Source of the DNA: Bacillus yapensis
GTDB lineage: Bacteria > Bacillota > Bacilli > Bacillales > Cytobacillaceae
Assembly (NCBI RefSeq): GCF_005280205.1
Contig: NZ_SUND01000020.1
Location: 32,447-96,446, forward strand
Length of the DNA: 64,000 bases
Direction of reading: 5' to 3'
Part shown: positions 25,743 through 34,495 of the stretch, piece by piece
Layout: each line of letters opens with the position of its first letter
Numbering within the stretch: position 1 is the stretch's first letter
Position numbers and translations under genes: made by a program
The notes under the pieces: model-generated
Told to the model about the DNA's origin: nothing
The model's database searches: none
What the model saw: only the letters and a program-made list of their open reading frames with translations

Positions 25743-27722
25743 TTGTCTCAATTGGTGAAAGAGGGAAGTTTATTGTGGGAGCCGTCTGAAAACTTCAAGG
25801 AGCAATCGCAAATCGTCGATTACATGAAGTGGCTGAAGGAAAATAGGAATCTTGAATTTGAAGACTACGAATCTTTATGGGCTTGGTCGGTAACTGAAAT
25901 TGGAGCTTTCTGGGAAACGCTTTGGGAGTATTTCGAAATTCAATCGTCAACCCCTTATTTACGTGTGTTGTCAGATAGAGCCATGCCTGGGGCAAAATGG
26001 TTTGAAGGGGCAAGATTGAACTATGTTGAACAAGTATTTCGTAATCGTAAGGGGAATGATACTGCAATAATTTCTCGGTCCGAGTTGCGCCCTTTGCAAA
26101 CAACCAGTTGGAAGATATTAGAGGAAAAAGTGGCTGCCTTTGCTGCGGGACTTAAAGCAAATGGTATTAAATCAGGGGATCGAGTAGTCGCTTATATACC
26201 GAATATCCCAGAGGCAACAATTGCATTTTTAGCTTGTGCAAGTATTGGAGCCGTGTGGTCGAGCTGTTCACCGGATTTTGGAAGTCCGACTGTGATTGCT
26301 CGTTTCAAGCAAATTGAACCGAAAATCTTAATCGCAGTTGATGGTTATCGTTACGGTGGGAAGGACTTCGACCGAGTTGAAACTGTGAGTGAAATTCAGA
26401 AAGCGATTACATCTCTAGAAAAAACAATTTTGCTACCTTATTTGAATGAGTCACCTGAAATAGAGCAGCTAGAAAATGTTGTATTATGGGAGGATTTTAT
26501 CAACGTTCATATTGGTGCTTCCTTTTATTTTGAGCAGGTACCGTTTGACCATCCATTATGGGTTTTATATTCTTCTGGGACAACTGGCCTTCCAAAAGCA
26601 ATTGTACAAGGGCACGGTGGTATTTTACTAGAGCACTTAAAGCAATGTGGCTTGCATATGAATCTACAGGAAGGGGACCGTTTCTTTTGGTTTACGACAA
26701 CTGGCTGGATGATGTGGAATATCGTTGTTGGCGGACTCCTTAACGGGTCGACCATTCTCTTATTTGATGGAAATCCTGGCTACCCAAGTCTTGATACGCT
26801 GTGGAGGTTTGCTGAGGAGACGAAAATGACCGTGTTTGGAACTAGTGCGAGTTTTATCCTCTCATGTATGAACAGTAAAATTGCTCCTGCAAATTTTGAT
26901 TTGAGTCATTTGCGAGCGATTGGTTCAACTGGTTCCCCACTTCCTCCAGAAGGGTTTGCCTGGGTATACGATCATGTGAAAAGAGATTTATGGCTCGCTT
27001 CAGTTAGTGGAGGTACAGACATTTGTTCTGCGTTTGTCGGGGGATCACCGATTTTACCTGTTCGTGCAGGAGAAATTCAGTGTCGAGAGCTTGGTGCGAA
27101 GGTAGAGGCGTATGATGAAGCAGGGAAATCTGTTGTTGATGAGGTAGGAGAGTTAGTCTTAACAGAACCGATGCCATCCATGCCGCTCTTTTTCTGGAAC
27201 GATACGTCAGGAGAACGATATTATAGCAGTTATTTCGATATGTATCCAGGTGTATGGAGGCATGGAGATTGGATTAAAGTCACGTCTACTGGAAGCTGTC
27301 AGATTTATGGGCGCTCTGATTCTACGATTAATCGCGGTGGCATCCGTATGGGCACTAGTGAAATTTATAGTGCAGTCGAAGGCGTTGAAGGTGTAAAAGA
27401 TAGTCTTGTGATTGATTTAAGCAATGAACAAGGCAGTGGGCTTTTGTTATTCATCGTTTTAGAGGAAGGCACTCTTTATAATGAAGGAATCGAAAAAACT
27501 ATTAAAGAGCGAGTACGTGTGCATTGTTCACCACGGCATGTCCCTGATGAGATAATGATTATAAAAGAGGTGCCACGTACCCTTAATGGCAAGAAGCTAG
27601 AGGTACCCATTAAGAAAATTCTCACAGGAGTTCCATTTGAAAAAGCGGTGAATAAAGGCTCTTTAAGCAATCCAGATTCACTTGAAATCTTTTTAGAACT
27701 AGCAGGGGAGTTAAGGAATTAA
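25743..27722 (+). CDS. Acetoacetate-CoA ligase
   Basis: A 659-residue adenylate-forming enzyme of the acetoacetyl-CoA synthetase group: N-terminal ACAS domain with MPGAKWFEGARLNYVEQVF, the phosphate loop YSSGTTGLPKAIVQGHGG, TTTGWMMWN, the SGGTDICSAFVGG core and a C-terminal catalytic Lys in TLNGKKLEVPIKK. It activates acetoacetate for use as carbon source or for lipid synthesis. TTG 25743 follows GGGGGAGAG. It stands alone between terminators, near other acyl-CoA genes. Confidence 0.92.
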   Translation: MSQLVKEGSLLWEPSENFKEQSQIVDYMKWLKENRNLEFEDYESLWAWSVTEIGAFWETLWEYFEIQSSTPYLRVLSDRAMPGAKWFEGARLNYVEQVFRNRKGNDTAIISRSELRPLQTTSWKILEEKVAAFAAGLKANGIKSGDRVVAYIPNIPEATIAFLACASIGAVWSSCSPDFGSPTVIARFKQIEPKILIAVDGYRYGGKDFDRVETVSEIQKAITSLEKTILLPYLNESPEIEQLENVVLWEDFINVHIGASFYFEQVPFDHPLWVLYSSGTTGLPKAIVQGHGGILLEHLKQCGLHMNLQEGDRFFWFTTTGWMMWNIVVGGLLNGSTILLFDGNPGYPSLDTLWRFAEETKMTVFGTSASFILSCMNSKIAPANFDLSHLRAIGSTGSPLPPEGFAWVYDHVKRDLWLASVSGGTDICSAFVGGSPILPVRAGEIQCRELGAKVEAYDEAGKSVVDEVGELVLTEPMPSMPLFFWNDTSGERYYSSYFDMYPGVWRHGDWIKVTSTGSCQIYGRSDSTINRGGIRMGTSEIYSAVEGVEGVKDSLVIDLSNEQGSGLLLFIVLEEGTLYNEGIEKTIKERVRVHCSPRHVPDEIMIIKEVPRTLNGKKLEVPIKKILTGVPFEKAVNKGSLSNPDSLEIFLELAGELRN

Positions 27723-27727
27723 CGAAT

Positions 27728-27760
27728 AGAGCCCAAAACTGATTTTCGGTTTTGGGCTCT
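27728..27760. terminator. Convergent terminator between the acetoacetate-CoA ligase gene and leuA
   Basis: AGAGCCCAAAAC pairs with GTTTTGGGCTCT around an 8-nt loop. It lies between two converging stop codons. Confidence 0.85.
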
Positions 27761-27764
27761 ACTG

Positions 27765-29306
27765 TTATTTCGTTTCTGCAACTACATATTTTGGATGGAT
27801 ACTTATTAGTCGGTTAATGGCTTCTATATAAGCACTTGCACTTGCAAAAATGATATCTACATGAATCGCTCTACCTTGGAAGAGTGAGTCACCACTCTTG
27901 ATTTTTACAAAAACCTCACCGATAGAATCCTTTCCTTTTGATATCGATTTGATTTTATAATCAATTAATTCGATATCAATATTTAAACCTTGGTCAATTC
28001 CCTTATAGATCGCATCAACTGGCCCATTTCCTTCGCCAATTCCTTCAATAATAGAACCGTCTTTTTGAATGATATGAACGAAAGCGCGGTAGTTTTTGTT
28101 CGGTAATACTTGTAAGCTAAGATCTTTAAACGTATATGTCGATTGATGTTCTGCTGCCGATTTCGTCTCTAAAAGTGCAATAATATCCTCATCAAAAATT
28201 TCTTTTTTACGGTCTGCTAAATCCTTATATTTGGAAAAGAGATCGGTTAATTCTTCTTGACTAATTGTATAGCCAAGCTCCTCGTAACGTTTCTTTAATG
28301 CATTTCTACCGGAAAGCTTTCCGAGTACAAGTTTTGTTTCCATGAATCCTACAGTTTCCGGCTTCAATATTTCATAGGTTGACTTATCTTTAATAACGCC
28401 GTCTTGATGGATGCCAGATGCATGTGTGAAGGCATTATTGCCGATCACTGCCTTATTAGGTGGAACACTAATGCCTGTTAAACGGCTGATTAATTTGCTC
28501 GTTTTCGCAATTTCCTTCAAGACAATATCTGTTTCTTTTTGATAGTAATCTTTTCGTGTTTCAAGTAATGCTGCAACTTCTTCAAGGGCGACGTTCCCTG
28601 CCCGTTCCCCTATCCCATTGACGCAGCCTTCAACCTGCGTCGCTCCAGCTTTAATTGCCGCAATACTATTGCTTGCAGCTAGACCTAGATCATCGTGGCA
28701 ATGGCAGCTCAAAATGACTTTTTCTACTCCTTTTGTGTTTTCAAGGATGTATTGGAAAAGCTCAGAATATTCTTCTGGCGTTGTATAACCAACAGTATCA
28801 GGGAAGTTCAACACAGTTGCACCAGCCTCAATGACTTTTTCCGAGATTTCTCGTAAAAATTCAAGCTCCGATCGTGTTGCGTCCTCACAAGAAAACTCAA
28901 CATGAGTAAAGTATTGAGACGCGTAGGAAACACATTCTACTGCTTTGTTAATGACTTGCTCCTTCGTCATATTCAATTTTTTTTCACGATGGATAGGGGA
29001 GGTTGCAATAAACACGTGTATTCCTGTGTTGTCAATTCCCTTGAAAGCTTCAATGACAGCATCGATATCTCCCTTGTTAGCACGAGCGAGACTTACGACC
29101 ATCGGTTTTGTGACAGCTTTTGCAACAGCGCGAACTGCAGCTGCATCCCCAGGTGAAGCAGCGGCGAAGCCTGCTTCGATAACATCGATTCCTAACTGTT
29201 CTAAACGAAGCGCAATCTCCACTTTTTCTTCTTGATTTAAATTCACGCCTGGCGTTTGTTCACCATCTCTTAATGTCGTATCAAAGAAATACACTCTTTC
29301 ACTCAT
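27765..29306 (-). CDS. leuA: 2-isopropylmalate synthase LeuA
   Basis: A 513-residue alpha-isopropylmalate synthase. The TIM barrel starts with FFDTTLRDGEQTPGVNL (catalytic Arg and metal Asp), has the LSCHCHDDLGLAASNS metal histidines and GCVNGIGERAGN; the C-terminal ~130 residues form the leucine-binding allosteric domain. It condenses acetyl-CoA with 2-oxoisovalerate, the first step of leucine synthesis. It is preceded by a T-box leader. No ilv or leuBCD genes are adjacent, unlike the ilv-leu operon of B. subtilis; whether another leuA exists cannot be seen. Confidence 0.95.
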   Translation of the reverse strand: MSERVYFFDTTLRDGEQTPGVNLNQEEKVEIALRLEQLGIDVIEAGFAAASPGDAAAVRAVAKAVTKPMVVSLARANKGDIDAVIEAFKGIDNTGIHVFIATSPIHREKKLNMTKEQVINKAVECVSYASQYFTHVEFSCEDATRSELEFLREISEKVIEAGATVLNFPDTVGYTTPEEYSELFQYILENTKGVEKVILSCHCHDDLGLAASNSIAAIKAGATQVEGCVNGIGERAGNVALEEVAALLETRKDYYQKETDIVLKEIAKTSKLISRLTGISVPPNKAVIGNNAFTHASGIHQDGVIKDKSTYEILKPETVGFMETKLVLGKLSGRNALKKRYEELGYTISQEELTDLFSKYKDLADRKKEIFDEDIIALLETKSAAEHQSTYTFKDLSLQVLPNKNYRAFVHIIQKDGSIIEGIGEGNGPVDAIYKGIDQGLNIDIELIDYKIKSISKGKDSIGEVFVKIKSGDSLFQGRAIHVDIIFASASAYIEAINRLISIHPKYVVAETK

Positions 29307-29344
29307 GCTTCTAAAACCTCCTAATTAGTATGTAGCAGCAAAAA

Positions 29345-29605
29345 TAAAAATACCTTAACTTCGATTGAGGGACGAGAAAACTCGTGGTACCACCCTCATT
29401 TGCTGCTCCTCACGGATTACAGCCTTCGTAAGTTAAGGTATATCTTTAACTACACAGAATAACGATTGTGAATCGTTTCTCCTTACTTAAGTTTCAGAAG
29501 AAAGTCTCAAAGGCGAGTCGAAAGAGTTCTTCACCTGTTTGCACCAACCACAGGCTCTCTTGTAGAAGAAGGTTCTTTCTTGCTCCTTATCTCAGACGAT
29601 TTTAT
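29345..29605 (-). promoter_or_regulatory. T-box leader of leuA (probably tRNA-Leu responsive)
   Basis: On the minus strand the leader shows a Stem I with AGAGAG and GGTTGGTG loop motifs (about 29545-29565), then the T-box AGGGTGGTACCACG at about 29382-29396, followed by a terminator hairpin (GAGGG...ACGAG-TTTT-CTCGT-CCCTC) and a T-rich run. The TGGT bulge fits the discriminator base of tRNA-Leu. CTC triplets occur in the expected specifier region, though I cannot fix the exact codon. A TATAAA box lies at about 29600. Confidence 0.93.
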
Positions 29606-29606
29606 A

Positions 29607-30042
29607 CAATATTAAAAATTCTAAAATTTAAAAAAATAATACTACATAAAAAATATAATTGCAATACCTTAATCGTTTAAAGGGCTAAATTTTATAACAA
29701 TGTTTAATAAATTAAAGGTGATAGCTGAATCGAAAGGGACAACTTTGGAGATCTGTATGAAGTAGGTGGATTTGTTAAAAGATGTGTGACAAGGGTAGCT
29801 ATAATAATAAAATTCCACACTAAAAATGAATTGTTTAATAGGTTACTAGGCTGTATAATTATAATAGAAAGAATTTTCTGTAATTAAATCAGAAGGAGGT
29901 TTTGAGTTTTCTCAAATTGTAAGTGTATAGGAAATAGTTTTTTTAAAAAATGTAAGCGCTTAACTAGAAACGCAATCGTATTCAAATAAGAATAGAAATG
30001 ATTTTTCTAACTAGAAAAGAGAATTAAACGAGGAGGGATGTT
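29607..30042 (+). promoter_or_regulatory. Intergenic region with a cre-like site before the acyl-CoA ligase gene
   Basis: This 435-bp AT-rich gap contains no gene I can support. TGTAAGCGCTTAAC (29951-29964) matches 12 of 14 positions of the CcpA site consensus, with the mismatches in the last two bases. The ribosome site ACGAGGAGGG lies just before the ATG. Carbon catabolite control of the ligase would be typical but is unproven. Confidence 0.4.
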
Positions 30043-31569
30043 ATGAATCTTTTTCAAAGCTTAGAGAGAAATGCCAGAAGTAAATCAAAAAAGAAAGCGA
30101 TCATTTTTAATGATAAGGTTTATACGTATAGAGAGTTCAACGAAGAGGTTAATCGAATAGCACATGCCCTAGTAAACTATGGCGTAAAAAAGGGCGATAA
30201 GATTGCCATTATGATGAAAAATAGCGATAGTTTTATTTTTGTATTTTATGGGATCTTGAAAGCAGGGGCCGTTGCGGTACCGATCAACTTTCGTTTGACA
30301 GCACATGAGGTTCGGTACATTTTGGATGATTCAGATTCCAGAATCGTTTTTGCTGACGAAGAGTATGCAGAAATAGTTGCAAAGGCTGGGGAAGGGAATG
30401 AAAAGCTTCAGCTCCAAGTCATTGTTGGAGAAAGAGCAGAAGAACCACAAAAACGTTTAGCTGACTTCAGAAGTTCATTGACGACAAATCCTGAATTAGA
30501 AGTTTTGGAATCTGACGATGCTGAAATTCTTTATACGTCGGGGACGACCGGCCTCCCAAAAGGGGTAGTCCTTGATCATCATCGTGTCCTCCATGTAGCA
30601 TTCATGATGACAATTACTATGAAAATTGGTTCAGAGGACAACCTCCTTCATGTTGCACCCTTATTCCACTCAGCCCAACTGAATTTGTTTTTAGCATCAG
30701 GCACCTTTCTTGGTAGCACACAAGTCGTTCAGCAGGATTTTCACCCTGTGGAAACCTTGAAAATGATTGCTACACATAAGATATCCCTCTTTTTTGGTGT
30801 ACCAACCATGTATAATTTCTTTCTACAAGTTCCAAAAGGAATGTTTGATGTTTCGAGTGTCACTCGTTTAGGATATGGAGCTGCACCGATGCCTATTGCG
30901 ACTTTACAAAAATCGATGGAGTTGTTTAATTCTGATCAATTCTTTAATCTTTGTGGTCTGACTGAAGGGGGACCGGGTGGTATATTCCTCACACCAGAAG
31001 AGCATAAAGTGAAACTCGGTGTAAGCGGTAGAGCAAACCATTTTACTGATGCTAGAATAGTTGATGAAGCTGGCGTCGATGTGAAACCTGGTGAAGTTGG
31101 TGAGTTTATCATCAAAGCGGAAACAATTATGAAGGAATATTATAAGAAGCCTGAGGAAACGAGAAAAACACTCAAAGACGGATGGTTGTATACTGGGGAT
31201 TTAGCTACGATTGATGAGGAAGGGTATATCACCCTCGTGGACCGGAAAAAGGATATGATTATCTCCGGTGGGGAAAATGTCTATTCAACAGAGGTGGAAC
31301 AGGTTCTCTATAAGCATCCAGATGTATTAGAGGCAGCAGTTATAGGAATTCCACACGAGGTATGGGGCGAAACGGTTGCAGCTATAGTTGTAGCTAAAGA
31401 AAATAAGACGATTGAGCACGAAAACTTGTTGCAATTTTGCCGTCAAGAGCTAGCGGGCTATAAAATTCCACGAGTTATTTATGAAATGGAGCAGCTCCCG
31501 AGGAATGCATCTGGTAAGGTGCTAAAATACAAGCTGAGGGAGTCTTATCAAGGTACTCCAACGACTTAA
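30043..31569 (+). CDS. Acyl-CoA ligase (long-chain fatty acid-CoA ligase type)
   Basis: A 508-residue AMP-forming acyl-CoA synthetase. Core motifs are YTSGTTGLPKGVVLDHH (P-loop), YGAAPMP, the LTEGGPGG turn, GDLATIDEEGYITLVDRKKDMIISGGENVYS (hinge) and the catalytic Lys in PRNASGKVLKYKLRE. It activates a carboxylic acid, probably a fatty acid, as an acyl-adenylate before CoA transfer. It lies 3 kb from a TetR regulator and a CoA transferase, suggesting a fatty-acid use region. Confidence 0.9.
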   Translation: MNLFQSLERNARSKSKKKAIIFNDKVYTYREFNEEVNRIAHALVNYGVKKGDKIAIMMKNSDSFIFVFYGILKAGAVAVPINFRLTAHEVRYILDDSDSRIVFADEEYAEIVAKAGEGNEKLQLQVIVGERAEEPQKRLADFRSSLTTNPELEVLESDDAEILYTSGTTGLPKGVVLDHHRVLHVAFMMTITMKIGSEDNLLHVAPLFHSAQLNLFLASGTFLGSTQVVQQDFHPVETLKMIATHKISLFFGVPTMYNFFLQVPKGMFDVSSVTRLGYGAAPMPIATLQKSMELFNSDQFFNLCGLTEGGPGGIFLTPEEHKVKLGVSGRANHFTDARIVDEAGVDVKPGEVGEFIIKAETIMKEYYKKPEETRKTLKDGWLYTGDLATIDEEGYITLVDRKKDMIISGGENVYSTEVEQVLYKHPDVLEAAVIGIPHEVWGETVAAIVVAKENKTIEHENLLQFCRQELAGYKIPRVIYEMEQLPRNASGKVLKYKLRESYQGTPTT

Positions 31570-31630
31570 ATAAAGCGGGAATTTTATTAAAATGTCTATC
31601 TATATGTCAAAAAACACCAGGATAAAATAA

Positions 31631-31659
31631 TTGAATTGTTTGATAATTGATGATATAAT
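31631..31659 (+). promoter_or_regulatory. Sigma-A promoter of the IDEAL-domain gene
   Basis: TTGAAT (31631-31636), 17-bp spacer, TATAAT (31654-31659). Confidence 0.65.
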
Positions 31660-31687
31660 TTTAAAAAGCATAGGGAGTTGATTTCCA

Positions 31688-31882
31688 ATGAATAAGGATT
31701 TGCTTAAGTTACCTGAGCCAACAGTTGCAGAACAGTTATCCGTGTTAGCCGAGCAGATTTTGAATGAGTCTCTACTGGAGTACAGAAAAGAGAAGCTACG
31801 GAAGGAAATCGACCAATCCTTACTGGAACGAGACAAAGATGAATTTCTTCGTTTGTCTTCCGAATTGAACTCAATATCTTAA
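31688..31882 (+). CDS. IDEAL domain-containing small protein
   Basis: A 64-residue acidic, mostly helical protein. The second half (KEIDQSLLERDKDEFLRLSS) fits the IDEAL domain, a short module found in Bacillus proteins such as YpiB, in ComK-related competence proteins and alone. AGGGAG precedes the ATG and a good promoter lies upstream. Function unknown; likely a protein-interaction module. Confidence 0.75.
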   Translation: MNKDLLKLPEPTVAEQLSVLAEQILNESLLEYRKEKLRKEIDQSLLERDKDEFLRLSSELNSIS

Positions 31883-31893
31883 ATCATTATTTC

Positions 31894-31929
31894 GGACTGT
31901 CTGGTACTTACCAGCAGTCTTATTTTTTA
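31894..31929 (+). terminator. Terminator of the IDEAL-domain gene
   Basis: GACTGTCTGG pairs with CCAGCAGTC (one bulge) and is followed by TTATTTTTT. Confidence 0.8.
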
Positions 31930-31966
31930 GTATTTTTTGGATATACTAGTCATGAGGTGGTATTCG

Positions 31967-32404
31967 ATGACTAGAAAAATCTTCCTTTTGGTCATACTCT
32001 CGTTCATTTGTGCATTCAGTCTACAAGTGCAAGTACATGCCGAAGGTAAAGCTGAAATTTTCCATATTAATAAAGGAAAAGTTATTAAAAAGGTCCCTAT
32101 GAATGATGTTATTCACAAAGAAACTGAAACCATTATTCAAAGTGTTACGGACTTGTATAGAGAGTTAGAACCAATTCCACAAAAAGGGTACATGGTAAAA
32201 ATCCCATTGGACCCAGCTATTATGGTGAAAAATCAGTGGATGGAGGATTTAGTCAGTGAGGTTATTGTGATTTTTCCCGAGTATGAAAATCCACACTTGA
32301 TGGTGTTTAATAATGAAAATATGCCTTATTTCTTTAGGTTTAATGGTTCTGTTGATAAATTGCTTACAAAGCTCGAGCTGAAATTTGATGGTCAGCGGGA
32401 GTGA
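31967..32404 (+). CDS. Hypothetical secreted protein
   Basis: 145 residues with a clear signal peptide (MTRKIFLLVILSFICAFSLQ...) and a likely cleavage after VHA at about residue 27. The mature part is a small mixed alpha/beta domain with no motif I recognise, no cysteines and a Pro-rich centre. ATG 31967 follows GAGGTGG at 6 nt; the earlier in-frame start at 31937 lacks this. It probably acts outside the membrane or in the cell wall. It faces the TetR gene convergently. Confidence 0.65.
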   Translation: MTRKIFLLVILSFICAFSLQVQVHAEGKAEIFHINKGKVIKKVPMNDVIHKETETIIQSVTDLYRELEPIPQKGYMVKIPLDPAIMVKNQWMEDLVSEVIVIFPEYENPHLMVFNNENMPYFFRFNGSVDKLLTKLELKFDGQRE

Positions 32405-32436
32405 AATGAGTGCCCCCTGGATAGGGGGCTTTAGTT

Positions 32437-33024
32437 TCATATGACGATTTTTAGTAAATAGGCAGAAAATGCTTCTGAAATTTCTTCACCGGATTTTTCA
32501 CCCTCTGGGCTGTACCACTCTTGAATCCAGTTTAAAGCTCCTAAAATAATCATTCTTACCATTTTTACATCAATGTTTTGAAACTCTTTTGACCTTATTC
32601 CCTCAAGTAATATTTGGTCGAAATACTGAGCATACTTTGTTCTCGAAGCAAGAATCTCCTGTAAGTATTCATCAGTAAAATGTTGATTCGGCTTATCCAT
32701 GACCATGAACATTGATTTTTCAGAAGTGGCAAGCTGAACATGTGCCTTAATGGCATTCGTTAATTTTTCCGTCCATGTCAAAGGACTATTAAATATCTCC
32801 TCCATCGTTACAATGCTCTTATCCATGATCATTTGATGGCAATGAAAGAGGAGTGCGTCTTTGTTTTTAAAATAATAGTACATTGAGCCTTTTGTCATTA
32901 GAAGCTTTGCTGCTACTTCCTCCATCGTTGTACCATGGTAGCCTTTTTCAGCAAAAATAGCTGCAGCAGAGCGAAGAATTTCTTCTTTCTTCTTCGCAAT
33001 TTTTCTTTCCTTAAAAGAGGACAT
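32437..33024 (-). CDS. TetR/AcrR family transcriptional regulator
   Basis: 195 residues. The N-terminal TetR helix-turn-helix is clear (EILRSAAAIFAEKGYHGTTM then MTKGSMYYYFKNKDALLFH). The C-terminal ligand domain has QEWYSPEGEKSGEEI near its end, a pattern seen in fatty-acid degradation regulators such as FadR of Bacillus. GGAGAG lies 5 nt before ATG 33024. It is divergent from a CoA-transferase gene across a 188-bp AT-rich gap, so it probably regulates that gene, with an acyl-CoA as plausible ligand; both points are inference. Confidence 0.88.
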   Translation of the reverse strand: MSSFKERKIAKKKEEILRSAAAIFAEKGYHGTTMEEVAAKLLMTKGSMYYYFKNKDALLFHCHQMIMDKSIVTMEEIFNSPLTWTEKLTNAIKAHVQLATSEKSMFMVMDKPNQHFTDEYLQEILASRTKYAQYFDQILLEGIRSKEFQNIDVKMVRMIILGALNWIQEWYSPEGEKSGEEISEAFSAYLLKIVI

Positions 33025-33212
33025 TGTTTCTCTCCAATCTATTAACAATTTATTCGAATTATTTTGCTTACTATCATATAAAAACCCAATGTAAAAGTCT
33101 ATGAAAATTTCAACAACATCTTCTTACCCGCCATTTAAAAATTGCTCAATTGTATAATTAATAGAAAATTGTTAAAATTTAATAAAATAGGTATGAGAAG
33201 GAGATGTTGTAC

Positions 33213-34367
33213 TTGTCTTTGCCACTTGATGGAATTCGTGTACTTGATTTAACAAGACTTCTCCCAGGACCATATACTTCCTTAATGTTAGCAGATTTTG
33301 GAGCAGATGTAATTAAAATTGAGGATCCGAAGGTAGGAGATTATGCACGCTGGGGAGAACCCAAAATAAATAATTACAATGCCATGTTTCACTCTTTAAA
33401 TCGCAATAAGCGAAGCATAACGCTGGACTTAAAGTCTGAAGAGGGAAAAGAAATGTTTTTAGATTTGGTGAAGACCACTGATGTTTTAATTGAATCATTT
33501 CGACCGGGTGTGATGGAGCGACTTGGTCTAGGTTACGAAGTCTTGAAAAACTATAATTCTAAACTCATTTATTGTGCGATTACAGGGTATGGACAAACGG
33601 GTCCATTACGGGATATACCAGGACATGATATTAACTTTTTGAGCTATTCTGGTGTTCTCGATCTTCAGAAAGATTCCAAGGGATATCCTGTCAGCTCTCC
33701 TGTCCAAATTGGAGATATAGGCGGAGGAGCTTTAATGGCTACAATCGGGATTTTAACAGCTATTATTGAAGCCAATAAATCCGGAGATGGCCAATTCATT
33801 GATATTTCCATGCTTGATGGAACGATATCGTGGATGCAAACTACTTTGCCCAATTATTTGGCTACCAATGAACTTCAGGAGAGCGGGGAGCTACTTTTAA
33901 GTGGTGGAATGGCATGTTATGAAATTTATGAAACGAGAGATAAACGTTTTCTATCAGTTGGCGCACTTGAACCTAAGTTTTGGTTGAATTTCTGTAAAGT
34001 CATAGGTAAGGATGAACTTATCACTCAGCTAAATGCTCCATTTGAACAACAGAAGCGAATGAAAATGGAGATTCAGTCTGTTATTGAGAAGAAAACTTTA
34101 CAGGAATGGGTAGCACTCTTCGAAGACGTTGATGCCTGTGTAACACCTGTATTAACGATTGCTGAAATGGTAGAGCATCCACAAATATTGCAGCGCAAAA
34201 TGATAGAGGAAGTAGAAGACCTAAACTCATTGCCGATGCGACAAATTGCCAATCCTATTAAGCTATCAAGAACTCCGGCGAAAATATATCGTAAACCTCC
34301 AGAGCTCGGGGAGCATAATGAAGAAGTTCTGAGGGAGCTCAGGCTTGTAAATGGCCTCGAAGAGTGA
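33213..34367 (+). CDS. Family III CoA transferase (CaiB/BaiF type)
   Basis: A 384-residue protein. It begins with PLDGIRVLDLTRLLPGPYTSL and has ADFGADVIKIEDPKVGDYAR, NRNKRSITLDLKSEEG, and ITGYGQTGPLRDIPGHDIN, the normal sequence of family III CoA transferases and alpha-methylacyl-CoA racemases. The GHD segment holds the catalytic residues of the racemase branch, so a 2-methylacyl-CoA racemase role is also possible. I prefer TTG 33213, nine bases after AAGGAG; ATG 33204 abuts it. Confidence 0.87.
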   Translation: MSLPLDGIRVLDLTRLLPGPYTSLMLADFGADVIKIEDPKVGDYARWGEPKINNYNAMFHSLNRNKRSITLDLKSEEGKEMFLDLVKTTDVLIESFRPGVMERLGLGYEVLKNYNSKLIYCAITGYGQTGPLRDIPGHDINFLSYSGVLDLQKDSKGYPVSSPVQIGDIGGGALMATIGILTAIIEANKSGDGQFIDISMLDGTISWMQTTLPNYLATNELQESGELLLSGGMACYEIYETRDKRFLSVGALEPKFWLNFCKVIGKDELITQLNAPFEQQKRMKMEIQSVIEKKTLQEWVALFEDVDACVTPVLTIAEMVEHPQILQRKMIEEVEDLNSLPMRQIANPIKLSRTPAKIYRKPPELGEHNEEVLRELRLVNGLEE

Positions 34368-34373
34368 ATGAAA

Positions 34374-34412
34374 AAGTGCCTAAACCAAACACGGAATAGG
34401 CACTTGTCTTTC
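34374..34412 (+). terminator. Terminator after the CoA transferase gene
   Basis: AAGTGCCTA pairs with TAGGCACTT, followed by GTCTTTC. Stem perfect, T-run modest. Confidence 0.65.
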
Positions 34413-34495
34413 AAGTTTCATCTGGTACACAGTCTCTAGTCGTTCAAATTTGTATTAAAAGAAAGGAATTGCTTTTGAGTTCAGAGTTTCCTAAC

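Noticed and set aside
29702..29767. 21-codon ORF (MFNKLKVIAESKG...)
   Set aside because: Resembles the start of a regulator but ends after 21 codons with no continuation in other frames.
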